From the NCBI GenBank assembly GCA_947247005.1, contig OX365950.1:8940720-9004719 (forward strand): a stretch of 64,000 bases of DNA. Direction: 5' to 3'. The position numbers and the translations under genes are program-made. This document shows positions 11,050 to 22,545 of the stretch, in pieces. Numbering within the stretch: position 1 is the stretch's first letter; each line of letters starts with the position of its first letter. This DNA comes from Spisula solida (Eukaryota > Mollusca > Bivalvia > Venerida > Mactridae). Under the pieces are notes generated by a model. The model was not told the DNA's origin. It did no database searches and saw nothing but the letters and a program-made list of their open reading frames with translations.

Positions 11050-11340
11050 TCCCTGCCTAATTAGCAAATTACACCTGGCTTCGAAAGAAGAGACAGAAAG
11101 TGTGTGTGATACAATGAATCCAGGAACGCTACTCTATCTCTTTCCGAATAGAATCCTTGGCTCTTTAACGTTCCCGGTGTATAGCACCTATAAACGCGAT
11201 ATTACCTCTGGGTGTCCAACCAGTTCATCTTTAGTTGGATGGCAAACACTGAAAAGAGTTGCTGAAATATTCAGTGCCAATGCCAAGAATCTAACCAAGG
11301 TCCTGTGTATTGGTAGCCGAGAGCGCTAACCACCCGGCCA
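11050..11340 (-). repeat. tRNA-headed SINE
   Basis: Read on the minus strand from 11340. A tRNA-like head has an A-box-like TGGCCGGGTGG and, about 50 bp on, a B-box-like GGTTAGATTCTTGG. The body contains CTATACACCGGGAACG and a CTGGATTCATTGTATCACAC stretch. The SINE at 22370-22540 has the corresponding CTATACACCGGGGG and GATTCCTTGTATCACACA blocks, which supports a shared central domain. Confidence 0.55.
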
Positions 11341-11529
11341 CCGTTTCATCCACAGCAAACTTTAAACTAATATAACGTTCTGCCTATTCCAGTTTGATTA
11401 CCCTCTTACGGTCAAATTCAACACATGCGGTGTTGCTTGCATATGAACAAGGTAGGTCACGTTTTCAATGTTGCTGTCGGAATTAGGGAATGTGAATATA
11501 ACATGTGATTGAAAATTGCGAGCAATATA

Positions 11530-11960
11530 GAAGTCCCCTACCGGTTTGAAGCCATTTTCAATATTTCTGTTGACATAGCAAAATATTTAAGACATGCATA
11601 ATTCCCTTATTGCCCTCTGTCCACATACTAAGTTTCATAACCCTAGCTTGGAAACTGTTTGAGTTATGTCAGGATCCAGATTTGTTGACGGACGGACAGA
11701 CGTACTCATGAGACGGTACTTGTGGGGTTTTCTTTTGTTCTTTCTTTTGTTTGGTTGCAATCCACAAGTAGAATTTTGCACCCCACAAGTGACGGAATGA
11801 ATGGAATCTAAAAATAGCTTATTGTTCCACACCCCACAACTACCGGTGCATTCGTACGGACTGACTGGCGGACGGACGGGCGGAGGGCAAACCGATAGTC
11901 CACTCCGGTCAAAAACCGATAGGGGAATAATAAGTGGGTTAAAAGGGCATGCTCACCTGC
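11530..11960 (-). repeat. dispersed repeat with GGACGGACGG motif, copy 1
   Basis: The reverse complement of this region (GGATCCTGACATAACTCAAACAG, GGGTTATGAAACTTAGTATGTGG, GGGCAATAAGGG) matches 42770-42900 almost word for word. It carries the characteristic CGTCCGTCCG stretch. It is a dispersed molluscan-type repeat in opposite orientations at the two sites. Confidence 0.7.
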
Positions 11961-11964
11961 CATT

Positions 11965-13320
11965 ACGTGAACTAGGGTCCCACAGAGTATCTTGTTTTTT
12001 CATTGCCTAATAACAGTTTAAACAGTAAAATATTCAAAATTATCCTGTAAACTAAAACATGTGACCTTAGTGATGCTTCAGCTGGTCGCCGAACATTACT
12101 GAATCATTGTTTAAAACCAGAATGACATACGCACAATTAAACACGACTACCATTAAACATCTAGACGAGCTTCGGTCCATGTCGAGTTGATAGTGTCTCT
12201 GAACTTAATAAGACTATTCATATACAGGTCATTCGAAATACTGGAGTAAAAACCTAACCCCTAGTGATTTGTCCAGATTTTGCTAGAGGGGTTCGCGATT
12301 ATCAAATTGTTTACATTTCAGTCCAATTCTTAGAAAATTTCCCGTTAAAAATAGCTTATACAATTAATTTGATTTACACATACAAGAGACAGTCAGAAAA
12401 TATCCGTATCGTTCGGAACTTTTGGATCGTTCAACAAAAAACATTTTTAAAAGATACTTGTACATGTATTTCTATTGCTTTTTTATTCCCCGGCATTTAC
12501 TGATTCGGGAGGCATACATAATTTCATTATTCTGTACGTCGGTTCGCGCGTTCGTTCGTTAACCTTTCAAGTTCTTGAAAACTCTAGGTTAATCAAAACT
12601 TTCAAGTTCTTGACACTCAACTATTTCGATCAATGCATTTCTTTCAAACTTAGCATACTGGTTTATCATCATACATATCTTTTATTGTCAACGCCATTTA
12701 TCACTTTCCGACATTTCTAAATAATTAGGGGCATACGAGTTTACTGAACGTTGTCTTATTTCAACATATTCTTCACTTACATATATGCACTTTTACTGTA
12801 TTCGTTGGCGCTTTTGTATTCCTGATGTGAACCTCGATTTATACTGTTCTTACTGTAAAACAGTTTATGTCAAAGACGTACTGATCTAATATCCTTTCCA
12901 ACAATCATTTTATTCGATGCTGCCCCTCGTTTATAAATACCATTTGAACAATATTCGGTAAGCTGTTTACTTAATGCTCGTATATACGTCTGGAAACAGA
13001 TGTTAGATACAAACGTGATATTTATAGTTGAAATAAATGACTTACACGTATAACTAAAATTTAATGTAATTGACCGACAAAGCACTAATAACAGAAGAAA
13101 AAAGACAGACGTTCATCTTCTGATAGTTTTTGGTTTATTGGATTCATCAAGTGTTATTTTGAATTCGTACGCAGCTATATGTGTATTATATTGATTTGTG
13201 AATTGTAGAATACAAATGTAACTAGCTAAATAATTATTGACCTTAGCTGGGAAACAACGCTTATTATATAATAACTGAGAGTTCACCCTAATATACTATT
13301 CACCTTTGAGAACTCAGTGC
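11965..13320. other. non-coding upstream region of the 13.4 kb exon
   Basis: No credible exon or repeat family recognised. The final 60 bases contain a short open start (ATGACATGA) just before the PAN-exon start. Confidence 0.35.
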
Positions 13321-13368
13321 GTGCATGGCTAGGAAGCTTTAAAAAGTTAGAATTCAGAGGAGAATGAC

Positions 13369-13674
13369 ATGAGCATCATAATGAAGACAGTTTTGTTTTG
13401 GCCGAAAGGATTTATAATTGCGTCAATATTTTTGTTATTCAAAATATGTGGTAACGTCGCCTTTCGTAAAAATTGGAACAATTGTCCTTTGCAATCTGAT
13501 ACTCAGCGTTTTCTGATTCGTGTGTATTTTGAGGAATGTGGGAATCATTGCATTATCCAAAATCACTGCAAGTTGATTTGCTACAGGACGGCTACAATAC
13601 TGTGCGAAATTCACGGATACTCCGCGCGGATTACGCCATGTAAAAGATGCGTTTTAGTACGTCGTGAAGAACAG
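13369..13674 (+). CDS. signal peptide + PAN-like first exon (orphan paralogue of 39 kb gene)
   Basis: 102 codons ending in phase 0 at AACAG|GTACTA. The start region is followed by a hydrophobic stretch (FIIASIFLLFKICG) typical of a secretory signal, then a module with eight cysteines: NWNNCP, EEC, NHC, NHCKLICYR, ILCEIH, TPCKRC. It aligns without gaps to the first exon at 39178-39489, sharing all eight cysteines and the block NHCKLICYRTAT. The fold is probably PAN/apple-like (C-K-x-I-x-Y...C-E-x), an extracellular ligand-binding domain. No matching linker, sushi or lectin exon was found downstream, so it may be an isolated duplicated exon. The paralogue starts ATGACATTC; here the equivalent ATGACATGA hits a stop, and the frame must use the ATG at 13369. 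Confidence 0.62.
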
Positions 13675-13701
13675 GTACTAAAATATTATATACATAGAAT
13701 A

Positions 13702-14681
13702 CAGGGTGTCCCAAAAAAACGGGGACCTAGGTTAAACATTCGTTACTTTGTCTCTTCTATCAATAACACATTGCCAATATGACAAAACATTAAGTGATAT
13801 ACACTGTTCGAAATACCAGCATCATAATTGTGATTATTTAGTTCAACACCGTGAGCTACCTCCCTTGTTTTCAATCACATGTTTTGGTATATTAGCATAC
13901 ACTGAACAAGGATTTCAACTCGTTCATAAAGATATATTCACATGCTGACCCAAAATGACAACTCAGGTGTCCAATAGTCAAGGATAATGGACCTACATAC
14001 ACGAATATTCATCATGTACAGCAAGCAAATTCACTTTAAGGCTCATATCCGAGCTATATCTAGGCCATTTGTCATGAAGTATGAGGTCAAATGCTGCTGA
14101 TTTGTTGTAAATAAGTGGTTTCTGCTTTCTTATAATTGCTGACACACTAAATGACTCTGATATATATTTATGAACTGTTAATTTGGATAAAAGTTCACCA
14201 GTTCCTGATTACTTTTGCTTCTTACTAAGCTTTCTTGTTGATTGTTCTCAATAATAATAAATTATTATTTATATTTTGCATCTTTGGTGATTGTTAATGA
14301 ATATTTTGAAGGTTGCCTACTTCCCTATTATTTAGTAAACTAACCACTTTTCCCCGCTTTCATTATTTCATTACAATGTTCTTCGCTTTTCACAATATTT
14401 TCTTCAATTGTGTGACTTTAAAGCCTTGTTTTCTCAAAATGACCGCTCAGACAACAATGTCAAATGATGACAATTTCCACGTAATTCAGCCAAAAAAACC
14501 GGAACTCACGCCATAGCTAAAGTGATGACGTCACTTCCTGTTTTAAATCATAATTGATAGTAACCTATTTTAGAAGTAGAGCTCACTCATACACACTCTC
14601 ACGAAAGAATAGTCAAATTCATTAAAAATTAAATAAGCAATAAGGGTTTTAGGTAGGTCCCCGTAGTTGTGGGACACCCTG
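13702..14681 (+). mobile_element. non-autonomous TIR transposon (CAGGGTGTCCC ends), complete
   Basis: 980 bp bounded by CAGGGTGTCCCA at the left and its reverse complement TGGGACACCCTG at the right. The inverted similarity continues through ACGGGGACCTA. It is flanked by TA on both sides, the Tc1/mariner-type target duplication. It has no transposase frame. Partial copies lie at 21233-21475 (left end) and 36570-37341 (right end). It sits 27 bp past the splice donor of the PAN exon. Confidence 0.82.
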
Positions 14682-14689
14682 TATATAAC

Positions 14690-16130
14690 TGTTTAGATGT
14701 TTCTAACACGAAAAGGCGACTGTCTTGCATATCTAACTGATTATCTTTTGAATTTAAAAGAGACTCAATCAGTTTCTTATGAATATCCAAGCACATAGAA
14801 ATAAATAAACATTAATTTTTAAATTGTTTATTTGCAAACCTTCATTAATACAGGCGTTTTCATGGCCCACATGGTGTTGCCGTCTACAAATAATCACATA
14901 GATAAATGTTTCTCTGGGGATAGTGTTATTGGTTATTGTTTTTTTGCCCATTTAACGAATCGTTGTGAATACAATTGCTGTCGTATATGTGACGAATCTT
15001 CGGTTTTAAACTGACGTCCGGAACTGTGAAGAACTATATGTTTGCTCATACTATACTTATAAAGTTTATAAGTTTAGCAAGTTGGACTATTTTATTAGTT
15101 TTCGTGAAGTTGCATGATATTAAACAGTAGGAAAGTTTTTCAATCTTAAGATAATTTTATTCCATTTGAAATTCAACCATTTAAGTGAAGGAAATTTTCC
15201 TCCTAACGGAAATTCGTCACTTGTAAGGAGATAGGGGTCAATAAGAAAAATCACTAGAAATATGATGTCGATTATGCCCTCCTTAAGGAGTCATTACAGG
15301 CGAACATGTTTGTCTATTGCTGTTACGAAGCTTTAAAACAACGATTAGGGGGGTGGTATACCATTATGTGTTCAATGTTTGCTCAAGGTCATGCACCTTG
15401 GATGGCATTTTGTTTCTCATCTACTCTACTCCCGAGAAGGACCAAGTTTTGTTAAATCAGCGAAAATTCGAGTGTTTTTGTTTAATCCATACGGGATGGT
15501 ATTTTTATTGCCTAACAGTCGCTTTGTGATAAAAATTGCCGATGCGAACCAACCCTACCACTGACGTCGCGTTAACGGTATGCCAACGTCCGTATGGCGT
15601 CAATAAATTCTAGCGGTGGGATGTCTTTTCCGGTCGATTTTATAACAAACAATAGTGCCGTTTGCATTCTTGACATGATCAGCTAGCTGGTGACTTCACG
15701 TGAATCAGTTAGGTATTGAAGTCACTGCAATCTAACGCTCTTCTTGTGACGTATGTATTGCTAGTCTGTCTGAACATGGCCCACCTTTGACGTCTACTGT
15801 TAGCGAACATTTATTCTATAGGCGTTTAATGATCAATTAATTGTCATTAAAATGTATTGCTTTGCCTCTTGCCTTCGTGACATCATTCAACATTCCATCG
15901 TTCACCGTCATTCATTGAACTCACACCGTTAAATATTTTACAATTTAACACCGGTTTATTTGGTTGTGGCATCAAACTGACACTATCGTGCTTTATTTTT
16001 TTTTAATAATTGAAATAATTGAAAAAAGTACATCATTGAAATGGTTGAATATATATGTTAAGAGTATAAAGAAATCAATATCCACATATTACAGATTTAT
16101 GGACTTGCATTTACATTTCCTGAATTAGCA
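14690..16130. other. non-coding stretch
   Basis: No exon pair, repeat family or RNA gene recognised. A short cysteine-rich plus frame near 14830-15014 lacks splice support and does not match the 4-Cys linker exon of the lectin gene. Confidence 0.35.
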
Positions 16131-16137
16131 TATAAAA

Positions 16138-16584
16138 TAGGACCGGGACGATTACTCGGTTAATCGGATACGATTCGATAGCGATGTGAAATCAGTTTCA
16201 TTTCTGCAAAACTGCTAATCGTTCTAGAACAATACACATACTACAATGTCAATAAAATGTATGTTACCGCATGCATACAATATATTTTTGACAACAAACA
16301 TGCCAGAATGTGTTGATCGACACATACCCAAGCAATCTAACTTTGTGTGTTTGAGTAGCATTAATACATAAATGTACATGAGCATATTTAACATACAAAT
16401 CTTTTTTTGGTAATCTATATCGAAGGCTTAAATAAACACACATGAATTCTGCTGCTGAAAGTACCCTGAAATGGTAATCATGAAAGAAAACATCATTTTC
16501 CATATGGTGGCCGATTAACCGGTTCGATTCGATTTCATCCCAATGATTAACCAGTTGTAAAATAATGAAATCGTCCCGGTCCTA
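16138..16584 (+). mobile_element. MITE with TAGGACCGGGACGATT inverted ends
   Basis: About 447 bp beginning TAGGACCGGGACGATT and ending AATCGTCCCGGTCCTA. There are secondary inverted segments (CGGTTAATCGG near the left, CCGATTAACCGG near the right). Flanks share ATAAAA directly next to both ends, a likely target duplication. The end sequence suggests a hAT-type non-autonomous element. No transposase. Confidence 0.75.
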
Positions 16585-16953
16585 ATAAAAACCATGTGAT
16601 CATATAAACAATTAATTGAATTAAAGTTGGGGTTAGAGTAATATAAGAAATATAAACTAGGTCCCTGACTATTTTGTGGTTTATATCTTACTGCTCCTGA
16701 AGCTTTATTAGTAATACCGTGCACAGGATAACGGACGGCTTTCCTTGTTAAACAAGTACTTGCATCGTGAACGCAAGTAGAAATCTGTCAAAATGGTTAT
16801 GGACAACTCTAATCATTTTTCAGTAACTTTCTCGGAATGCAAGCCGGTGACACAAATTCAAACCCATTCGCGGTCAAATAGACTTATACAATATACATGT
16901 ATATTGCCTAAACAACAACTCAACAACTAATGTATTTGATTTGATTTACTTAC

Positions 16954-17123
16954 CCAACTTTAACTTTTCTATGCTTGACATCAGCACTTCCACCACGGTC
17001 TTGCGCTTCTCAGCTGATGATAATATTTTTTGTTCAGCCACGGAACACCTTCGTTTCGGCGTGTTTGCCTTCCCTGGCGTAATGTTCCTTTTCTTCGACG
17101 TCAAGACGTTGTTTTCAACAGAC
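16954..17123 (-). CDS. basic exon, probably second part of the zinc-finger gene
   Basis: Minus strand: acceptor TATTAAG after a run of T, 170 bp open in phase 2-1, then a perfect donor TTGG|GTAAGT. The peptide is rich in lysine and arginine (TSKKRNITPGKANTPKRRC), then EKRKTVVEVLMSSIEKLKLG. It looks like a nuclear, nucleic-acid-binding linker with a short helix. It lies 650 bp downstream of the zinc-finger first exon on the same strand, so they are likely one gene. The exact joining exon was not resolved. Confidence 0.5.
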
Positions 17124-17771
17124 CTTAATATTGATAAAAAAAATTTATTCTGGTTTTTCTTGACAATACTTCAGCTATGAATACATCTATATATCACATT
17201 CACTTAACCAGTTTTCATAGACTGTGTCAGAACAAATTAACCAGGATCTTCTCCACATGTGGAGTAAAATCAACATTAGTGTCAAATTTTCATTAAAGGG
17301 TACGACCTGCGATGATAAGTTCTGGATATAAATAAATTTTAAGGCTGGCCTTTTGGACCTTATCCAGTTTAAATGGTGACAGACCATTACTGTATAAAAA
17401 CTAAGAGCATCTTCCTGACATGCACCTAACTTCATAAGCTTATGAAGAAGCACACATATATGTTTTGAACTTCACGTCAGTCTGTATTGAATGAAAATGA
17501 TATGTTATTATTATGTTTATTATGTATGAAAATGTTTTGACTGTCACAATTACAATAGATGAGCCTGAGGCTTATCTACTTTCACTTTCGTTTTTGCACC
17601 AATATCCACGCGTGGAACGAAACTGTTACATTACATTTCAAAATGATCATTGTGTATTTCAAACCCTACATTTTATGTTATTTAATTGTCTGTTTACCAT
17701 AAAAGTTGAAGCTGAATATTGTAATTTAAGCTTTGCAGACGACAATCAGACTATCCGAAACCGGTACAATA

Positions 17772-17954
17772 TTAAAAAAATGAAGCAAACATTTCCAACG
17801 TCCTCCAACAATTCCGACATACTTTATCTAAAGTTTTCGATGTTTTACTGAAGTTCACAGCTATTATATTGAGGATATCGTCATTCTTCTTCCTTCCATA
17901 CAGCAAATATTGATCTCTCGCAATGTTGCCACACATGTTACAGAAGGCAGCCAT
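17772..17954 (-). CDS. C2C2 zinc-finger N-terminal exon (ZAD-like)
   Basis: Starts at a strong initiation context (AAAAAATGGCT) with MAAFCNMCGNIA, followed by YLLYGRKKNDDIL and KVCRNCWRTLEMFASFF. Two C-x2-C pairs about 40 residues apart, with a W-R-x-L-E helix after the second, resemble zinc-finger-associated domains that mediate dimerisation. Such first exons are familiar in bivalve multigene families of unknown function (established impression, not searched). The frame ends at a TAA in a run of seven T. The true splice donor is not evident, and a one-base slip in the T run could mark a pseudogene. Confidence 0.55.
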   Translation of the reverse strand: MAAFCNMCGNIARDQYLLYGRKKNDDILNIIAVNFSKTSKTLDKVCRNCWRTLEMFASFF

Positions 17955-18047
17955 TTTTTAATCATGTGACTGAAAGTAGTCCCAATATGGGAATATGTCA
18001 GAGGTCTATTGCAATGCATAAAGGCCGAGGTGATCAGAATGATATTA

Positions 18048-18305
18048 CAGGGTGTAAAATGCAGAGGACATCATTTTAAGGTTGCAGATTAACAGCATCC
18101 AGAGTGTCACGAAGGCTGTTGCTCTAGAATTTTAAATAGGTCGTACTGTACACACTGGGTGTCCGACTTTACTTTATCATTGACTGTCAAGTTAACAGTT
18201 GCGATGGAGGGTGTAAATGTGATAGGCAATAGTAATTTCTTACACAAATGATAATTCTGCTTTAAAGAGGATGTTGCTCAAAGGAGGACAGTCCTGTAAG
18301 CTACG
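18048..18305 (+). repeat. short interspersed DNA element, copy 2
   Basis: Second copy of the family described at 1495-1745. The phrases ACAGGGTGTAAAATGCAGAGG, TACACACTGGGTGTCCGACTT and TAAGCTACGTACT are shared with few changes. Confidence 0.6.
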
Positions 18306-18339
18306 TACTTAATAATAAAAATCTGTTCGCGTATTTTGT

Positions 18340-19260
18340 CGGTGAATAAAACATGGGCAGGAGTTCGGATGCGGAAAAATTAAATCACTATAGAAAATTA
18401 AGAGCTAAAAGATGATGACAAATTGGACGACTGGAAAGGCAGCACTCAACCGAATCACATGAGCACGAAATACACAAAACGAATTGTGTACATATGGATA
18501 GCTCTGTGTGCAAGTGGCACCGGTCAATATAAAAAGAATAATCAGATTTGATGACTTTTGGTTGATGAATTAAGTTTGATAATTACATATGTATTTCTAT
18601 GATGATTAAAAACCTAAATCTAGCCGTTTCTTCTAATGTATTATAATAAAATAAAATACGAAACTAAGGTATTAGATCGGAAGAAGCATTCAACAAAAAT
18701 AACTTGAGGCACGGAAAAAACTAAGCAGAATACACGAAAAAGAAATCAAAGCGCAAATAACAAGTATAAGACACAAGAACAAACAACATGACGTTGCCAA
18801 TGTAAGGTGTTTATGATAGTAAGCAAGTAGGCCAAGTTTAAAAGCAATGCCTTGAAAAACTGTCATGCTATTCGAGTATCAAAAACCTGAAAGATTTGGT
18901 TAGCATTTTCAATATGACGGACAGGCGAAAGAAAGGACGGACGAACAGACAGAATGGACACTCATTCTATCAATAGTTGTAGGGGCATAAAACTGATACT
19001 GAACGATGCAATAACGCGACATCACACTCCTAAAGCCTATCTCATCCGTCAGACAAACCTATTGAATCATATGGACGACCATATATTGATCACAAGAACA
19101 TCACACGAAGCAAAACGAAACACAATCACGCATTTATTTTAAATAAATAAAGCAGTGTAATGCTGGACTCCGAAATTGCCAAAGGGAAGAGAATCAAAGC
19201 ACTGAGAGTATTGGTGGGAGGCGATCTAGTTGCTGCTACTAAAGCTTAAACCGACTTTAC
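18340..19260. other. mixed repeat debris
   Basis: Contains a segment (AAGGCAGCACTCAACCGAATC, GAGCACGAAATACACAAAAC) also present at 60920-60980 and, inverted, at 45090-45160. A 'GCCTTGAAAAACTG ... GACGGACAGG' segment is related to 27770-27870. No exon recognised. Confidence 0.45.
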
Positions 19261-19285
19261 ACGTTTAATGTTCGTTTTTGTGTCG

Positions 19286-20525
19286 CCTGAAAAGGCGACA
19301 TATAGGTGCTACTTTGGCGGCGGCGGCGGCTGCGACTGCGGCGGCTGCGGCGTCACAAATTGCTTGTCCGGAGCATAACTTTGTCACCTTAAGTTCAAAT
19401 GACTCAAGATTTGGTATGCATGTTTCTTACAATAAGCCAAAGTGCAGCGCGCAAGAACCATAACTCTACCTGTCATAGTTTTTGAATTATTTCCCTTTGA
19501 TTGATTTTATTAGAGCATTTCTTGTCCGGAGCATAACTTTGTCACCTTAAGTTCAAATGACTCAAGATTTGATATGCATGTTTCTTACAATAAGCCGAAG
19601 TGCAGTGCGCATGAACCATAACTCTACCTGTCATAGTTTTTGAATTATTTCCCTTTGATTGATTTTATTAGAGCATTTCTTGTCCGGAGCATAACTTTGT
19701 AATATTAAGTTCAAATGACTCAAGATTTGGTATGCATGTTTCTTACAGTAAGCCGAAGTGCAGTGCGCAAGAACCATAACTCTACCTGTCATAGTTTTTG
19801 AATTATTTCCCTTTGATTGATTTTATTAGAGCATTTCTTGTCCGGAGCATAACTTTGTCACCTTAAGTTCAAATGACTTAAGATTTGGTATGCATGTTTC
19901 TGACAATAAGTCAAAATGCAGTGCACAAAAACCATAACTCTACCTGTCATAGTTTTTGAATTATTTCCCTTTGATTGATTTTATTAGAGCATTTCTTGAC
20001 CGAAGCATAACTTTGTCACCTTAAGTTCAAATGACTCAAGATTTGGTATGCATGTTTCTTGCAATAAGCCGAAGTGCAGTGCGCAAGAGCCATAACTCTT
20101 GCATCGTTTTTTAATTATTTCCCTTAGATTGATTTAATTTGAGCATTTCTTGTCCGGCGGATAACTTTGTCACCAAGAGGTTGAATGACTTGAAATTTGG
20201 TATGCATGTTTCTTACCGAAAGTCCAAGTGCAGTACACAAGAATCGTAACTCTACCTTGTGACATTTTTTATTTTTGTCCCTTTGATTGATTTAATAAGC
20301 ATTTCTTGTCCGGAGCATAACTTTGTCACCATAAGTATTAATGACTCCAAGATAGGTATGCATGTTTCTTGCTGTGACATTTTTTTGTCCAGAGCGTCAC
20401 TTTGTCGTTGTTAGTTCAGATGACTAGAGAACTCTTGTGAGAATCGATATGTAACCCAATAGTGGATAGTTTTCCATGACAAATGTGCATGTCGTCAGGC
20501 GACACATGCGACTCGCGGAGCTTTT
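19286..20525 (+). repeat. 158-bp tandem array inside a GTCGCCTGAAAAGGCGAC-bounded element
   Basis: The unit starts at CTTGTCCGGAGCATAACTTT. Starts are at 19363, 19521, 19679, 19837, 19995, 20149 and 20305, giving spacings of 158, 158, 158, 158, 154 and 156, followed by a broken copy near 20385. The first four copies are almost identical. The left boundary is GTGTCGCCTGAAAAGGCGACAT (itself a hairpin) followed by a GGC/GCG trinucleotide run. The right boundary is GTCGTCAGGCGACACATGCG. The whole looks like one dispersed element whose interior expanded in tandem. Confidence 0.88.
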
Positions 20526-21232
20526 ATCTTACTGCCGATCGTGTCTTGAATGTCAAAATAGGCATATGTGACAATATAGGCATGTTGGGTATCTAAATAA
20601 TTGTTAAAAGGTGCATATTAATTTATATGTAATACGTGTATTGAATGCGTATATCAAAAGTGGCTTTAAAATAATACTACGCGCCTATTTATCAGATTCT
20701 ACAGTACCGTCTTGTAATCACTTCCCTCACAGCGAGAGACAGTGTATAGAAAGCGGCTAGCTAGTACAGCGACACCATATGATTGCATAACAGTTCTTTA
20801 CAGACCGTATACGATTCATTGATAAAACCATCACTTGACCGTAGTCTGAAGTTTCTAAAAATAGTTTTACAGCCGGGACATTTGATGTAAAGGTCATTTT
20901 CGTACTATGAAACAAGTTCGGTATCAGCCGGTGTATTGTTTTGTTTGGCCAAAATATCGATTGAACGAACAGTTTCACAATACTTTTTGATCTTAGAATA
21001 AACAAATGTTGCTGATTGGCTTAAATCAGTTAAAAAATTTGGAGAAACATATGTAGCAGTATTGGGAATGTTGACAGTTTCTGGAAGTACTTGAATGCGG
21101 ATTCACATAGCAGCTTAAAGGCGGTTAATTTTGTATTAAGAAATGGGCAATGGTAGTAATGAGAGGCTTAATCGCCTCCCAAAAACCGCAGTAAAGAAAT
21201 ATTTTAGTAATTAAGTAAGTTTCCTTTTTCCT

Positions 21233-21475
21233 AAAGGGTGTCCTAAAAAACGAGGACCTAGGGTAAACATTCGTAACTTTGTCTGTTTTATCAATAACAC
21301 ATTGCAATTATGACGAAACATTAAGGGTTAAACACAGTACAAAATACCAGCATCATAACTGTGATTATTTAGTCCAATGCACAGAGTTACCTCCCATGTT
21401 TTCAATCACGTTTTTCAGTAAATTAGCATACAGTTAACAAGGAATTTCAGCATGTTCATAGAGATAGATTTATAT
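21233..21475 (+). mobile_element. left-end fragment of the CAGGGTGTCCC transposon
   Basis: Begins AAAGGGTGTCCTAAAAAACGAGGACCTAGG and follows the complete copy at 13702 through CAATAACACATTGCAATTATGA. It breaks off after the ATAGATTTATATGCT region. No right end is present. Confidence 0.75.
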
Positions 21476-21850
21476 GCTACTAATAGCGGACTATCAACAG
21501 GCCGTAAGGCCTGCGGATATCGATCCGCTTTATGGTAACACCTGTCACGTGATTTGGTCAGAGTTCGAATTCACTAATGGGTTTGGAAATTTGTGTTACA
21601 ATTCCGCACTGAAAGAATGGTAATGAAAAATGGCTGCCACTAGAATAACAAAAGTTGTTTAAAATGCGATATTCGGCAGCTCATAAATTTTCTTTTATTT
21701 TTTTATGATGTTTAAAAATATTTCAAAAACTAGAGTAGGCCCATATCTAGAAAACAAAAAAAAAGATAATAAATTAACAAGGCAGTATGGGAGGTAAGAA
21801 CTATGTTGCTAAGTAATAGACTGGTTCCCGTTCGAATATTAAAAATATAA

Positions 21851-21868
21851 GACCGGTATTGGCTAATT
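21851..21868 (+). promoter_or_regulatory. CCAAT-containing motif shared with 34.9 kb
   Basis: The 18-bp GACCGGTATTGGCTAATT occurs here on the plus strand and at 34908-34925 on the minus strand. It lies about 80 bp upstream of an ATGGCGTCG here and about 60 bp upstream of an ATGGCGGCG there. It contains an inverted CCAAT box. A promoter role is inference. Confidence 0.4.
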
Positions 21869-22369
21869 CGACCTTGACCTTCTTCAGCAAAGTTTAAGAT
21901 TTAGATACTTTTATTTCCTCCAAATTTGAAGAGCACCACCAACAAAAATGGCGTCGAATTGGTGTCGACTCGCACAACTTTTCGCCCTTTTTGGGTGATT
22001 TCCAGCTGATAAATAGTTCGGAAGAGTAGACATTACGTTACATCGTTGGCTAAATGAGATGATTTGACATTTTGAGCTTCGTTTAACGGACACTGGATTT
22101 TTAAAATGAAGGGTAGGAATTTAGTTTTTCATTATTTTCAATCAAACTTTTATTTTGTCAAAATAGTGGCGATGGCGCAAAGCAATCAGGATGTTTATAC
22201 ATTATTTCATGAAAACGCAAACCACTGACTGAAATCGAACCCTGGCATTCCAATCATGTCTTTAAATAGGTGGCATAACTGAGAGGGTCTTTTAATAAAA
22301 GTAGCCCGACTCACTAGTCACCACTGGAGCGGTCACCACTAGCTGACTGTTTATATTATACCATATTAA

Positions 22370-22545
22370 ATGGGTGACGCTGTGGTCGAGCGGATAACGC
22401 TGTTGAATACTGATCGAGAGGTCTCTGGTTTGATCCTCGGCCCAAAGATAGTGTTGTGTGTATCGGTCCTATACACCGGGGGAATCAATTTAAAAAGAGC
22501 TATGTCTGCGCACCCAGATTCCTTGTATCACACATCTGTCTCCTA
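22370..22545 (+). repeat. tRNA-headed SINE
   Basis: The tRNA-like head has an A box (TGGTCGAGCGG) and a B box (GGTTTGATCCT) at normal spacing. It is followed by CTATACACCGGGGG and CAGATTCCTTGTATCACACA, shared with the SINE at 11050-11340. Several more tRNA-like B boxes crowd 21500-22990 (AGTTCGAATTC at 21571; GGGTTCGATTT, minus, near 22215; GGGGTTCGAGCCC, minus, near 22935), so this is a hot spot of tRNA-derived sequence. Confidence 0.6.

Noticed and set aside
11006..11329. 107-codon plus-strand frame
   Set aside because: Lies antisense over a tRNA-headed SINE; openness is incidental.
14832..15014. Cysteine-rich frame that might be the missing linker exon of the 13.4 kb gene
   Set aside because: Cysteine spacing differs from C-x2-C-x5-C-x6-C and there is no acceptor/donor pair in phase.
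19278..19463. Alanine-rich open frame
   Set aside because: Produced by a GGC/GCG trinucleotide run at the edge of the 158-bp array; no coding support.
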